From Ornithodoros turicata (taxonomy: Eukaryota; Arthropoda; Arachnida; Ixodida; Argasidae), in assembly GCF_037126465.1 (NCBI RefSeq), contig NW_026999403.1, positions 1,178,001 to 1,242,000 on the forward strand: a stretch of 64,000 nt of DNA, given 5' to 3'. Below, one piece after another: positions 41,736-53,762 of this stretch. A program made the translations under genes and the position numbers. The notes below the pieces were generated by a model. The model saw only the letters and a program-made list of their open reading frames with translations. It was not told the DNA's origin and ran no database searches. Every line of letters starts with the position of its first letter. Position 1 is the stretch's first letter.

Positions 41736-42640
41736 CCAAAAACGAGCACAACTCGCAGTTTGCTCACGTGTTTGAAGAAGAAGAAGGAGGAGGAAATGGG
41801 TTAACAAAACGTCACACGGTTGTACGGTATTCTTGAAAAAGGGAGGTTTTGTTCTTATGCCACCGAGGTCAGCAGCAAAAGATTAGTCGCGTTACCACAA
41901 GTTGGCTTTAGTTTTCACGTTGCTTACTCAGTCGAGAGCTTGTGCGAAACAGTTTGCTCGGAAAGTGATTCTATTTGAGGACCCACCATCGCGTTTGAGT
42001 GTGTGACCTCTACTGGCCAGTGGGTCTCTGTAGATGTACAAGTAGGCTCTCTGCAGTGAATACGAAGATAGTGAATGGTGGTCCGATTTTTCTAGTTGGG
42101 TGGCTATTTTGCCGCCCAGTAGCCGAATACAAAGTCAGTTTTGATTATATACATATACATATACACACGCTCTCAACATGTCCCTAACGTATACACATAC
42201 ATCCCCAAACCGTGCATTCACACCAGCGACATTCCCCCAGAAGCGGAAGATGCGAAAAGCGTCATAGCTTTCTGCTGTCACGTGAACACGAACGCTCAAC
42301 GTCGTGTCACAGCCGCAAGATATTCGGTAGCAGACGACAGGAAAACAGGCTCACGGTGTCGTCTGCTAAGAGTGCAGTACGCCTTTCCCGATGTTCCGCA
42401 CCGTGTGAATGCTCGACATAACACGGATCGGAACTTTGGCTCTGTGAGCATTGTTATCGCTTTTTCTTCCACTAGAATATTCCGTGAGGATGTCGATCGT
42501 GTGAATATACGGCAAATATATAACTCGTGCCTTTTTTTTTTTTAATCCATGATACCCAGTTGTTCGCACTTTGCAAGATGTACCGCTTTTTGTGCCGGCT
42601 TCTTACAGGTTACAGGTCTTCCCTGGTGCCATACTGCTTG

Positions 42641-42779
42641 ATAATGAAAAAATGGCTAGGAAGCAAGCGAGCTGGTGAAGATGATGCATAATGTAAAAAC
42701 CCCGAGACTAGGGAACACGAAGGGACACGTGTTGTGTCTGTCCCTTCGTGTTCCCTAGTCTCGGGGTTTTTACATTATG
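42641..42779. mobile_element. Hairpin element (139 bp) with 11-bp target duplication
   Basis: 42684-42782 is a near-perfect palindrome (TAAAAACCCCGAGACTAGGG against CCCTAGTCTCGGGGTTTTTA). Direct repeats CATACTGCTTG at 42630-42640 and 42780-42790 flank it. Related copies at 48380-48600, 50880-51150 and 58800-59070 are longer and have a LINE tail inserted in the loop. Confidence 0.75.
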
Positions 42780-42898
42780 CATACTGCTTGGAACACCACG
42801 CAGAACCCACTGATCAAACTGCCTACTGTTTGGACACGTGGCCAGTTGAGCCCGAAATGGCGCTGTGTATAAGCTCCGCTGCAAAACAGCCCCATGGA

Positions 42899-43492
42899 TT
42901 AGATGGGTACAAATCCAGCGAACCGGTAGAATGTAGGAAGAGAGTTGCCTCAGGACAGAAGCCGCCGATATTTCGAACAGAGACTGTTCTTCTTCTGGGC
43001 ACCGTCCTCATCATTGGCATGGTATTTAAGGGGTTAGGTGTGACGTGTTTAAAGGTTCATGCGAATTGTGGGTCAACAGCCCGGAGGGAAGAAAGGTTCC
43101 GTACGGGCTTTTACGGCCGGAGTGAATGGCTGCTTTGTTAGAGTGTGGAGGGGATTATGTGAACGTAGTGATCTAGGCTACAGACCGGTTACAGAAAAAT
43201 TGAAGGTTCGTCCACGTGTTCGTGAACCTTCCATTTTTCTGTAACCGGTCTGTAGCCTAGATCACTACGTTCACATAATCCCCTCCACACTCTAACAAAG
43301 CAGCCATTCACTCCGGCCGTAAAAGCCCGTACGGAACCTTTCTTCCCTCCGGGCTGTTGACCCACAATTCGCATGAACCTTTAAACACGTCACACCTAAC
43401 CCTTTAAATACCACGCCAATGATGAGGACGGTGCCCAGAAGAAGAACAGTCTCTGTTCGAAATATCGGCGGCTTCTGTCCTGAGGCAACTCC
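42899..43492. mobile_element. Palindrome insertion (594 bp) with 12-bp flanking repeat
   Basis: 42941-43490 is one long inverted repeat centred near 43215 (AGTTGCCTCAGGACAGAAGC...GCTTCTGTCCTGAGGCAACT), near-identical through about 265-bp arms. CAGCCCCATGGA at 42887-42898 and 43493-43504 flanks the insert. The uninterrupted site appears at 46950-46965. Possibly a Mutator-like or foldback element. Confidence 0.85.
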
Positions 43493-43720
43493 CAGCCCCA
43501 TGGACAGTACAGTGAGCCTACTTTTCGTTTAAGGGCAAGAGCACTACCAGGCAGAGGGCCGTGGTAGCGCCATATTTACAAACCATGTGGCGAGCCTTCG
43601 GGCAAAATACCTTTCTCCTTTCGTAAAGTGATGGGGAGATGGCCTACACATAACCAAAAAGTTAAAGCTCTGAAGGCACTCTGCGCCTTCTTAAACGATA
43701 GCGGCATACACTGCCGAGGC

Positions 43721-44020
43721 ATATGTGTTATACAGGGTGTCTTTTTTCAGGCGATGCAGATTTTTCATAAAAAAACTATAAGGGCTCCGGCCCTCCGGGA
43801 TTAGCCGAGTTGACGTGGCAGATAAGGCGGCTTTCTTCCCGGACTCATCCCGGACTCTTCCCGGACTCATCCCGGAGGCCTAAATAAAAGACTCATTTTC
43901 GAATTCTAGTTTGACGGCACGTGTTGTAACATGCGGTCCTCTTACACGGATCTCGTGTTAGCCCCCCAGCGGGCTGGGCGATATATACAACATGTTTCCC
44001 GACATCCCCCATATTCCGTC
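43721..44020. other. Short tandem repeat and element end
   Basis: TACAGGGTGTC at 43735 resembles the end of the 8078 foldback element. CCCGGACTCAT-type units repeat at about 43838-43877. Confidence 0.45.
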
Positions 44021-44023
44021 CAT

Positions 44024-45086
44024 CTAGTCTGAAGAAGAGCCTTCGCTCGAAACGTCACCCCCTCCCCCCCCCCCCATTTCTTTGCTCCCCTCTTCGGTAC
44101 ACCAGTTCCCCCCTTTATTCTCTCCGTGTACGTGTACCTGGCAGCCCTTTTGGCTTTTTAGTAGGAGGTGCTCGACGTCTGCTACTGCGCCACAGGTAGC
44201 GCAGGTAGCTGAGCGACGGTTTTCGATCCTGCACAAGTATTATGGTGTATATGCGAAGTTGAGTCGGAGCCGATGGAGCAGCGCTTCTTCTGCGCGGACG
44301 AGCTGCTGGGGTGGGGTGAACTGCATTGCCGGGTCAGTGGACTGGGTATACGCATTGGCGCGTACAGCGTCTTCGGCAGAGGGGCACATTTCGGGGGCAC
44401 ACCACTGGCGGATCTTTATAAGGGAGGCGGACGATGTTGAGCGGCATACTAGCTGGCGGGCCGTCGTCTTGATGGCCACGCCTCGCGGCGGCATCTGCTC
44501 GGGCGTTCCCACTGAGGCGTATGTGGCTGGGAACCCACTGTAGCCGCACACCGTGGCCAGAGGGGCAAACAGAATCGCATGCGGTGGTGATAGCCGTGTG
44601 GAGGTCGCTGATGATTTTTGGTGGCGTCAGAATTCAGGATCTCCAGGGCTCGATCCCTTGCTGCCGGTGACGATCGTCCACTCTGCAGGTGGAGAGGACG
44701 AGATGTGCTGAAGGGCCATATTGATGGTGAATAGCTCTGCTTCCGTTGAGGACGTCTCGTTGAGGAGCTTGGACGCTTCCTCAAAATATTCATGGGGCAC
44801 ATAGAAGGCTGCAGTTGCTCCACCAGGTATCACAGACATATCGGTATTGAGGGTTTGCCTTCCATGGTTCAGCGAGGCTAGGTGTTCCAGGGCAAGTTGA
44901 TGTGCTATAGCCGCTGGCGTGTCGCTTTTTTTTTTCCCCGAGGCCATGGATGAATGTGCATATGAGAGGTCGGTCGAGAGCCCACGTTGGGGGAGCATAC
45001 GATACGGGGGATGTGGCAGGTGGGACAACACCCTCCAGACGGTCTAGTCTGTAGTCATGTGATCGCAAAGGCTCTGAAGTCTTCAC
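44024..45086 (-). pseudogene. LINE ORF2 RNase H and C-terminal region, degenerate (R1/I-like)
   Basis: On the minus strand, in shifting frames from 45086: the start of an RNase H-like region, STEAELFTINMALQHI (the catalytic Glu region), LQWVPSHIRLSGNARADAAARR (last Asp), LLHRLRLNFAYTP, and a zinc-finger remnant CATCGAVADVEHLLL with the final Cys replaced. At least three frameshifts. Resembles the 55-56 kb family in layout. Confidence 0.65.
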
Positions 45087-45089
45087 CGA

Positions 45090-47190
45090 ACTCGATGGCT
45101 ACTCTGGTTGAAGAAGAAAACGCGTCCAGAGTTTGCTCATGGGTTTGAAGAAGAAGAAGAAGGAGGAGGAGGAGGAGGAAATTGTTAACAAAACGTCACA
45201 GGATTGTATGGCATTCTTGAAAAGCAGGTTTTGTTTATTATGCCAGGCGGGTCAGCAGTAAAAGTTTGGTCGCCTTACCATAAGTTGGCTTTAGTTTTCA
45301 CGTTGCTTATTCAGTCGGGAGCGTGCGCGAAGCAATTTGCTCGGAAAGCGGTTATGTTTGGGGACCCACCGTCGCGTTTGCGTGTGTAACCTCTATTGGG
45401 CAGTGGGTCTCTGTTGATGTAGAGGTATGGTCTGTCGGGTGACGAAGATGGCGAATACTGGTCAGATTTTTCTAGTTGGGTGGCTATTTAGCCGCCCAGA
45501 AGCCGAATCCAAAGTCAGTTTTTAATAGGGGCGTTTATGTTTAATTGCCCGGAGGCGCTCGGAGCGGATATGACGTCACAGAGCTGGCTCGAGGGCGTAT
45601 GAGAATTGGCTCAGATCCGCCCGCTTTGTGTTTCGATAGTTGCTCAGAGTCACCTCCGAGGCAGCTCGCTTCGCTCGGAGCTTGGAGGACGAGCTCACAG
45701 ATCCTTCCCACAATTCCTGAGCTAAAAGATGGCGGCTCTTTTGAAAATTTGAGATGGCTTTCAACCAGACAATCTAGACCGCCGTACCACACGAACCAGT
45801 TGTGGAATTAGTGCTTGAAAATGTAAAAGTCTCTGACAGATGTCGAGAAACTTTATGTGACACAGGCTTTGATGCGGAGTTTGCAGCCAGCGTCGTGATC
45901 GACGAACGCGCGAGTAGCCCCGCGTGAACGGCAAGCAAATCGGTCGTCGTCTTCTACACACTACGTGCAACATGGAATGAAACGTGAAATGATGTACAAA
46001 AAGAAAAAAGAAGGAACGCAAAATCAGAAAAGCTGACAGAAGCGAAAGTTTCAAGCCACTAACGCAAAAACGGTGCCCTACGACGAACACCAACGGAAGC
46101 AGACGACACAGCAATAGATACTGCGCAAGCGCAAAACCGTTGTCGCTCGGTCGCGTATGGAATTTAATTTTGTCCTCGCTTTACACCTGACCGATCGATT
46201 TCCGGTTCGGTGACGCACTTCCGCTCAGCTAGGGCTCTGCTCCGAGCGAATAAACATAAACGCCCTAGGTAGACCTGTTTCTGCGGGACAGGTGGCGCGA
46301 GTGCGGAGCAATATTATGTCCTCAACATATATACGCTCTCAACATATCCCCAACGTATACATATACATCGCCAAACCGTGTATTCACACCAGCGACATTC
46401 CCCCAGAAGCGGAAGATGCGAAAAGCGTCATAGCTTTCTGCTGTCGCGTGAGCGCGAGAGCTCAAAGTCGCGTCTTCACGCACACTGCTAGCCGTGGGAA
46501 ACATCCTGCCACGCACCTACAAGTTATTCCGTAGCAGACGACAGGAAAACACGCTGACGGTGTCGTCTGCTAAGTGTCGTCTGCTAAAGGCGCAGTACGC
46601 CACTCCCGATGTTGCGTACCGTGTGAATGCTCGACATAACACGGATCGGACCTTCGGCTCCGTGAGCAGTGTTTTCGCTTTTTCTTCCGCTAGAATATTC
46701 CGTGAGGATGTCGCTCGTGTGAATATACGGAAAATATATAATACGCGCCTTTTTTTAAATACATGATATCGAGTTGTTCGCACTTGGCAAGATGTACCGC
46801 TTTTTGTGTGAATTCCCTACAGGGTAGAGGTCTTCCGTGGTGCCGTACTGCTTGAAATACCACGCAGAACCCACTGATGCGAAAGCCTACTGTTTGGGCA
46901 CGTGCCCGGTTGAGCCCGAAATGGCGCTGTGTATAAGCTTCGCTGCAACAGCCCTATGGACAGTCCAGTGAGCCTCCATTTCGTTTTAGGGCAAGAACAC
47001 TATACCAGACCGAGCGCCGTGGAAAAACTATACTTACAAACGATGTGGGGAGCACTCGAGCAAAGGCCTTTCTCCTTTTGTAAACTGATGGGGAGATGGC
47101 GTACAGATGACCAAGAAGTTAAAAGCTCTGAAGGCACTCTGCGCCTTCCTAAAAGATACGGGCATACACTGCCGCTTTTAACACCTTTTT
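45090..47190 (+). repeat. Array unit fragment P2 (modules M3-M6)
   Basis: Begins CTCTGAAGTCTTCACCGAAC, then the GAAGAAGAAGAAGGAGGAGG run, and the same ordered blocks as P1 to about 47165. A MITE (45526-46267) replaces part of M4. Confidence 0.8.
45526..46267. mobile_element. TIR MITE (about 740 bp)
   Basis: TAGGGGCGTTTATGTTTA at the left against TAAACATAAACGCCCTA at the right, with CGGAGC...GCTCCG inside. Both ends fall within module M4 of P2. The target duplication is not clear. Confidence 0.65.
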
Positions 47191-47289
47191 TTTTTTTTCA
47201 TCTCTGAGGCAGAACCGAACCAAATGACATGGAACTGCAGGCGCCTGTAGTGACAGCCACCTTGCTCCGAGGCTGTTTTCTTTCTTTTA

Positions 47290-47940
47290 GTTTCTTCAGA
47301 TGATGCTTACTTCCGTAAATTCCCTAGTCAACCTAACATTTTTTTTTTCGACAGATTCGGGAAGCACGGGTCAAGTTTAGTCCACCACGGAAAATTTCAT
47401 TTCGTAGTACAAAAGTAAGGAGCGGTAAAAAAAAATTGGGAAAATATCCGATTTCGTTCTATACGCAAAATGCCTCTCTCCTTCCGCATCCCGTCATCAG
47501 AGCGCTCTGGGAAGGAACTCGTGAAAAACAGTCGCCCCGCCCCTTTAATTCCAATCTCAACGCCCTCATGTTATCAGCGACAGGTTCACTCGGTGATTGC
47601 GTTTATCTTCTTTTGTTGTTCTACTCTTCGCTTTTTTTTTATCGTTTGCTTTAGTGATACGGCTCGCCAACCTGCATGATACGAAGGGCCGATTGCGAAG
47701 GGGCGGGGCGACTGTTTTTTTATTCGTCGCTTCCCGGAGCGCTGTGGCGGGATGCAAAAGGCGAGGCTCGAAGTTGGATATTTTCCCAATTTTTTTCCGT
47801 TCCTTACTTTTGTGCCACGAAATCAATTTTTCCTTGGTGGGCCAAACCCGATCCGTGCTTCCCGGATCTGTTGAAAAAATGTGAGGATGACTAGGCAATT
47901 TCCGGACTTTAATTCGGAAAATTAAGTTTCTCATGGTGAA
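47290..47940. mobile_element. Foldback palindrome
   Basis: GGGAAGCACGGGTCAAGTTT...TTGGGAAAATATCC on the left is inverted at GGATATTTTCCCAATTTTTT...CCGTGCTTCCCGGATC on the right, meeting near 47615; arms are about 80-85% alike by eye. The true ends are uncertain. ORFs here are shadows. Confidence 0.6.
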
Positions 47941-48079
47941 AAATTCCTAAGTGCTTCACACGATGGCAAAAACTCTCTGAAGGCGAATACCGTAATTGAC
48001 CCTATAATGTTCCGACGGTGTAGATTTTTAAATATAATTTTTTGACACGTTACGTGAGACAGCCTGTATATGTTATTAC

Positions 48080-48145
48080 ACGATAGGTGACCTTAGTTTT
48101 CCGTGACCCATAAAAACCCGATTCATCATCATCATCATCACAGGC
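48080..48145 (+). mobile_element. Tail-only LINE fragment
   Basis: GGTGACCTTAGTTTTCCGTG, CATAAAAACCCGATTC and ATC repeats. Confidence 0.6.
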
Positions 48146-49593
48146 GTTATTATGCGAGGGCGTGTGGAAAATTTCTCGGCCCGAGTTTGTTCCATGTACG
48201 TGAACACATCGTAAATAGAGCAAGACGAAGATGAGGTTTGTTTGTTTGTTTGTAACGAAAAAGAAGATCAATGGTAGGTTTGTAACGCGAAGCATACATT
48301 CTTGCTCGGGACTATCAACGGAACTATGTAAACTACAAGCATGGTATTTTCAAAGCTCGCACACCGGGCTGTCATGAAGTCCTTGACAATGAAAAGATGG
48401 CTAAGAGGCAAGCCAGCTGGTGAAAGTGATGCATAATCTAAAACCCCGAGACTATAAGGAACACGAAGTTGACCTTAATTGTCGGTGTGCCATAAAAACC
48501 TGAGTCATCATCATCATCAGCAGCAGCAGCAGCAGCAACAACAACGACACGAAGTCTGTCCCTTCGTGTTCCTTACCTCGGGGTTTTGCAGTATGCGTGA
48601 AGTTCTTGTTCATGCAGCGTAAAGCGAAATCCAAGCGAAATCTACGACTGTACGATGGAAACACAAAACGCGCAATCTTAAGTGCGTAATGCTCACCGAT
48701 GACTGGGCCTTTGAAAGAGGTTGATTTATAATACGTGATCATATTTTATTCATTCATGATTTATATATGATATGATATATTTATCATATATCCTTCAAAT
48801 TTACTTGATCATATTTATTTTGTCACCTTTTGTGCTTCCTCTGCAAGTCACGGAGCAGAGCAGTACTTACGCGCTCCGACATGCATGCTGGAGCGTGAGA
48901 ATTCATTGAGAGCGCAACGCTCCGGGAAAGGAGTGACATCGTTTAGTAGAAAGGAGCGCGCTGCCGGCGCTGTGGATCTCCTACTTAACGCGTCCATATA
49001 CTTGTCTCCGGACTATGCTGCGTTTATATTATGATTTTTTTTTTAAAAGCGCTTACCAAAGATCAATACAGGCAGCGCGACGCCGAACGGGAAACTTTCC
49101 TGCGAAGGACAGGCAGTTACCATGGGAACAGGTACGCCTCGCACCTTTCCACGAAAAGGCGAGTGCGTCATTTTCTACGATAATTACATGTTACATGTGT
49201 GGGTATTGAGAAAGGAACCTGGGGGCGGCCACAAGCAACCTCGCCTTCCGCCATTAGGGGCCTCGGAATCGTGGACAAACCTCCAAGAGTGTTCGACAGC
49301 AACGGGAAGTGCGATCTAAAGGTATCCGATGACATATCCCGAATGCTTTCTTCATCATATTTGCAAATTTTGTATGCGTTCTCCGCAAAATCGCAAATAT
49401 TTAAGTAAGACTGTAACAGAACTGCCACACCGATCTGCTTGCCCTTCCGTTTCGTGGTTGTCGTCGTCTAAAGATTCCTCCAACACAGACACAGTGAGCG
49501 AGTACGATCCGAGTACGATTTCCAGTAGAAGGAAGCTTGAGAATGCCACCATGTCCACATCGGCTCGCCCGTCAGGGCAGTCTGCCATTTGGA

Positions 49594-49624
49594 GTCTTTG
49601 TCGCTGCTGCGCCATAAAAACTCT

Positions 49625-49654
<30 letters not shown>
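49594..49654 (+). mobile_element. Tail-only LINE insertion (61 bp), 16-bp target duplication
   Basis: GTCTTTGTCGCTGCTGCGCC, ATAAAAACTCTAATC and ATC repeats between CAGTCTGCCATTTGGA at 49578-49593 and 49655-49670. Present at the same site in U2 (about 54459), U3 (about 57499) and a rearranged form in U5 (about 63735), so it predates the array expansion. Confidence 0.85.
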
Positions 49655-49656
<2 letters not shown>

Positions 49657-51274
49657 GTCTGCCATTTGGAACGCAGAGTAAATATAGCCTTTCGAAAATT
49701 CCGGTCAAAGGTGGCTACTCTGGAGTCACGTGATGACGAAGGCTCTGAAGTCATCAACGAACTGGCTGGCTACTCTGGTTGAAGAAGAAAACGCTTCCAG
49801 AGTTTGCTCACGGGTTTGAAGAAGAAGAGGAAGGCGGAGGAGGAAATGGTTAGCAAAACGTCACACGATTGTATGGCATTCTTGAAAATCATGTTTTGTT
49901 TATTATGCCAGGCGGGTCAGCAGTAAAAGTTTGGTTGCCTTGCCATAAGTTGGCTTTAGTTTTCACGTTGCTTACTCAGTCGAGAGCGTGCGCGAAGCAG
50001 TTTGCTCGGAAAGTGGTTATATTTGGGGACCCTCCGCCGCCTTTGAGTGTGTAACATCTACTGGCCAGTGGGTCTCTGTAAATGTAGAAGAATAGGGTAC
50101 GGACCGTGTACAGATGGTCAGATTTTTCTAGTTGGGTGGCTATTTTGCCACCCAGTAGCCGAATCCAAAGTCAGTTTTGAATGTATACATATACACACGC
50201 TCTCAACATATCCCCAACGTATACATATACGTCCCCGAAGAGTGTGTTCACACTAGCGAAATTCCCCCAGAAGCGGAAGATGCGAAAAGCCTCATAGCCT
50301 TCTGCTGTGACGTGAGCACGAGCGCTCAACATCGTGTCTTCACGTACACTGTTAACCGTGGGGAATAGCCTGCTACACAGCCGCAAGATATTCCGTAGCA
50401 GACGACAGGAAAACACGCTGTCGGTGTCGTCTGCTAAGTGTCGTCTGCTAAATGCGCAGTACGTCACTGAGTTGTCTGCACTTGGCAAGATGTACCGCTT
50501 TTTGTGTGGGCTTGTTACAGGTTACACGTCTTCCTTAGTGCCGCACTGCTTGAAACACCACGCAGAACCCACAGATGAAACTGCTTACTGTTTGGACACG
50601 TAGCCGGTTGGGACCGAAATTCCACTGTGTATAAGCTTCGCTGCAACAGTCCTATGGACAGTACAATGAGCCTCCTTTTCATATGTTCTTGCTGGGGGGG
50701 GGGGGGGTAGACGAACAGGGAAAAAAAACGGGGGAAAGGTCGGCCAAACGGGACGTCGGCTTTCTATTCCGGAAAGAAAGTAAAAAGAAATAAATAAATA
50801 AGAAGAAATTCTTGCTCGGGCTGTCAACGGGACCATGTACCACTACAAGCATGGCATTTTCAAAGCTTGCACTTCGGACTGTCATGAAGTTCTTGACAAT
50901 GAAGAGATGGCTAAGAAGCAAGCGAGCTGCTGAAATTGGTGCATAATGTAAAACCCCGATACCATATAGGGAACACGAGGGTACAGGTACAACACGAAGT
51001 TGACCTTAGTTGTCCGTGCGCCATAAAAACCTGAATCATCATCATCATCAACAACAACAACAACAACAACAACGATACGAAGTCTCTCCCTTCGTGTTCC
51101 CTAGCCTCGGGGTTTTATGCAAGAAGTTCTTGTTCATGCAGCATGACGCTCGAGGCGAAATGTATGATTGTATGATGGAAGCGCTAAATGCGTAATCTTA
51201 AGTGCGCAATGTTCACTGATGACTGGAGGTTGACTTATAATACGAGATCATATTGTATTCATTCATGATTTATA

Positions 51275-51364
51275 ACTTTTAACTAGTACTTTCCTTACCA
51301 TTGTCTTGGCGCATTATGGCCTACGTTACTTATGAACAAAGAAAACTCGGAATCATCATCATCA
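51275..51364 (+). mobile_element. LINE tail insertion (90 bp), 12-bp target duplication
   Basis: TTGTCTTGGCGCATTATGGC...GAAAACTCGGAATC and ATC repeats between TCATGATTTATA at 51263-51274 and 51365-51376. Also present at about 59213-59302 in U3. The related sequence at 48745-48775 has the site uninterrupted. Confidence 0.82.
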
Positions 51365-51842
51365 TCATGATTTATATGATATAGTTTATCCTTCACATTT
51401 ATTTTATCATATTTATTTTGTCACGACTTCGAAGGACATCGATAACACGCGAAGCTGGCGCGTTACTCAGTAGTATCCTATTGCGAAACACGGTGTGACC
51501 TCGCAGATATAAGTTTTGATAACGCAATTTGGGGTTTTGGTATTGCGGATTTTGATATTTGGGATTGTCAACGCTGGGATATCGCGGCATAGTCTTCGAT
51601 ACACAAAATGTCATATAGGGCGTTTAAGTAGCCGCTCTAACCAACACGGTCGGTGTATAACTCTGTACCTCGTACTCCTGTGCGTCTCCTAAACGATCTT
51701 TCGAAGCCACGAGCGCGATACGCATCCAGGCGAAGTTTCCCAGCTCGCTCATTGGTTTTCCGGCCTCCCGCCTTCCTCTCTACGTCACGGAGCAGAGCAG
51801 CACTTACGCGCTCCAGCATGCTCCGACCTGCATGCTGAAGCG

Positions 51843-53762
51843 CATGGTTCACACTAGTGCGTTCTGCTGCGTGCGCACAGAGGTGGCATCCAATGTATTG
51901 CTCCGTAGGCGACAGCGTGCTGGGCGAACGCAGTGCATCCTGGACAGGTACTGGTCGAACGTCACAGCAAACGTCAAGGCACACGTGACCTTAAAGATGG
52001 CGGCGCCCGTGGTCGGCGGCCAAACCGTTTGTAAGCAATGCGGTTGTTGTTTCTTGACGACGTTTTGGATGTTTTTCGATCACAGTAATTATTTTTATCC
52101 GATAATCTCGCAATAAAACGCGCAGTTTTACACATAAAGCCTCGTATTGTTGACAACTTCCAAAGATGTGATGACGACCGCGCGTTAAGACTTACCAAGC
52201 CGATGCGATATGTACCTAAACTAAGGTGAAATGGGCTACCATGTTGCGGAAAAAGCACCGCATAGTTTACGCTGGCAAAATACGGCAATCTCTTGGTGTT
52301 ATGACGACGAAAATATGTGGGTAAGCGGCAAAACGACATGTAAACAAAGTCACATGACCTCGAAATGACGTTTTCTATGACGTGCGACCAGGACAAGATG
52401 GCAGTTTTGCCAAAAGCACCCGCTTGAGGGTAGTTACAACAATGGCGGGTTTGTGTCACCCCTGTGTGCGTGCGGACGCGTGCGTAACCAAACCGTAAGC
52501 CAATGAGCGCCGAGCGGGATTTCCACTTCGATGGCCGCCATGTTGTAAACAGCCTCGCAGCGAGAAACCTACTGCGCACGCTCGGAAGGCGGCCTCGCGA
52601 TTCGTTCTCCGCTTGCGGGCTCCTGCGTGCGTCGGAAAAGGTGGAGCTCGGGTAAACTCCTTGCGTTCTGCTGAGGGAGGTCGCGCACGTGCCTGCTGCC
52701 ACGGTAACCAGCTCCCGCACGCATCCGCACGCAGCAGAATGCACTAGTGTGCAGGTCCCCCAAGGTCGCCATTTTCCCATGTATTTGTTCCTATCCCGAT
52801 GCGTGCAATGCCGGAGGCCGCCCTTAGATACCCCATTGTTACCAGACGTTGGCTTGCGTGGATTGTAGCGCGCTAAAGATCCAGTTCAAGCACAATCCAA
52901 GCCAGGCCAAGTCACCGAAGGAGAAATGGACGACTGCAGCGCCTGCGGCGCCTGGTACGACAGGTACGCTATGTGATGCACCAGGTCCCCCAAGGTCGCC
53001 ATTTTCCCATGTATTTGTTCCTATCCCGATGCGTGCAATGCCGGAGGCCGCCCTTAGATACCCCATTGTTACCAGACGTTGGCTTGCGTTTGATTGCAGC
53101 GCGCTAAAGATCCAGTTGAAGCACAATCCAAGCCAGGCCAAGTCACCGAAGGAGAAATTGACGACTGCGTCTGCGGCGCCATGCTGCGGCGCCTGGTACG
53201 ACAGGTACGCTATGTGATGCACGCAGCCGTGCACTAGATCCTTCCGATCGCTCAACACGTTTAAAAACGGGACCAAAAAGTGAAACACGACACAGAAAGT
53301 TGTTATACGCGTTTTATTTGAAGACTAGATTATAAAGACTAGATATATAGACTAGATTCATTCGCAGAAACAACAAAAACATTTTGCCGCTAAACTTAGC
53401 GCGCTGAAGTAATCCGGAACGGCAACAGTGGGGTATCTAGTGGCGGCCTTCTTCGTTGCACGCTTTTCCGAGGTGAGTTTGGGGGACCTGCGATGCACGC
53501 AGCCGTGCACTAGATCCTTCCGATCGCTCAACACGTTTAAAAACGGGACCAAAAAGTGAAACACGAGAGAGAAAGTTGTTATACGCGTCTTATTTGGACA
53601 AATAAAGACTAGATTCATTCGCAGAAACAACAAAAACATTTTGCCGCTAAACTTAGCGGGCTGAAGTGATCCGGAACGGCAACAGCGGGGTATCTAGTGG
53701 CGGCCTTCTTCGTTGCACGCTTTTCCGGGGTGAGTTTGGGGGACCTGCTAGTGTGAACCGTG
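51843..53762. mobile_element. TIR element with ends GGTTCACACTAGTGCGTTCTGC, hosting nested MITEs
   Basis: Left end GGTTCACACTAGTGCGTTCT at about 51846. The right end GCAGAATGCACTAGTGTG is interrupted at 52751 and resumes AACC at 53756. The interior (51890-52490) is unique DNA; the outer parts match the 59.8-60.7 kb copies. Confidence 0.65.
52752..53747. mobile_element. hAT-type MITE split by a second copy of itself
   Basis: Outer copy CAGGTCCCCCAAGG (52752) to TTGGGGGACCTG (53747) with 8-bp target duplication CTAGTGTG (52744-52751, 53748-53755). At its GATGCAC site an inner copy, 52982-53490, is inserted (flanks GATGCAC at 52975-52981 and 53492-53498). The uninterrupted element is 17338-17814. 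Confidence 0.87.

Larger units (their letters stand above)
41750..43720 (+). repeat. Array unit fragment P1 (modules M3-M6)
   Basis: Shares in order: GAAGAAGAAGGAGGAGGAAATGG, the AGTTTTCACGTTGCTTACTC block, TTTTTCTAGTTGGGTGGCTA, the CATTCCCCCAGAAGCGGAAG block, GTAGCAGACGAC/GTCGTCTGCTA, and the CGCACTTTGCAAGATGTACC block, with units downstream. It lacks M1-M2. Interrupted by the insertions at 42641-42779 and 42899-43492. Confidence 0.8.

Noticed and set aside
44082..44543. 153-residue plus-strand ORF
   Set aside because: It is the antisense of the LINE RNase H relic at 44024-45086, which has recognisable motifs on the minus strand.
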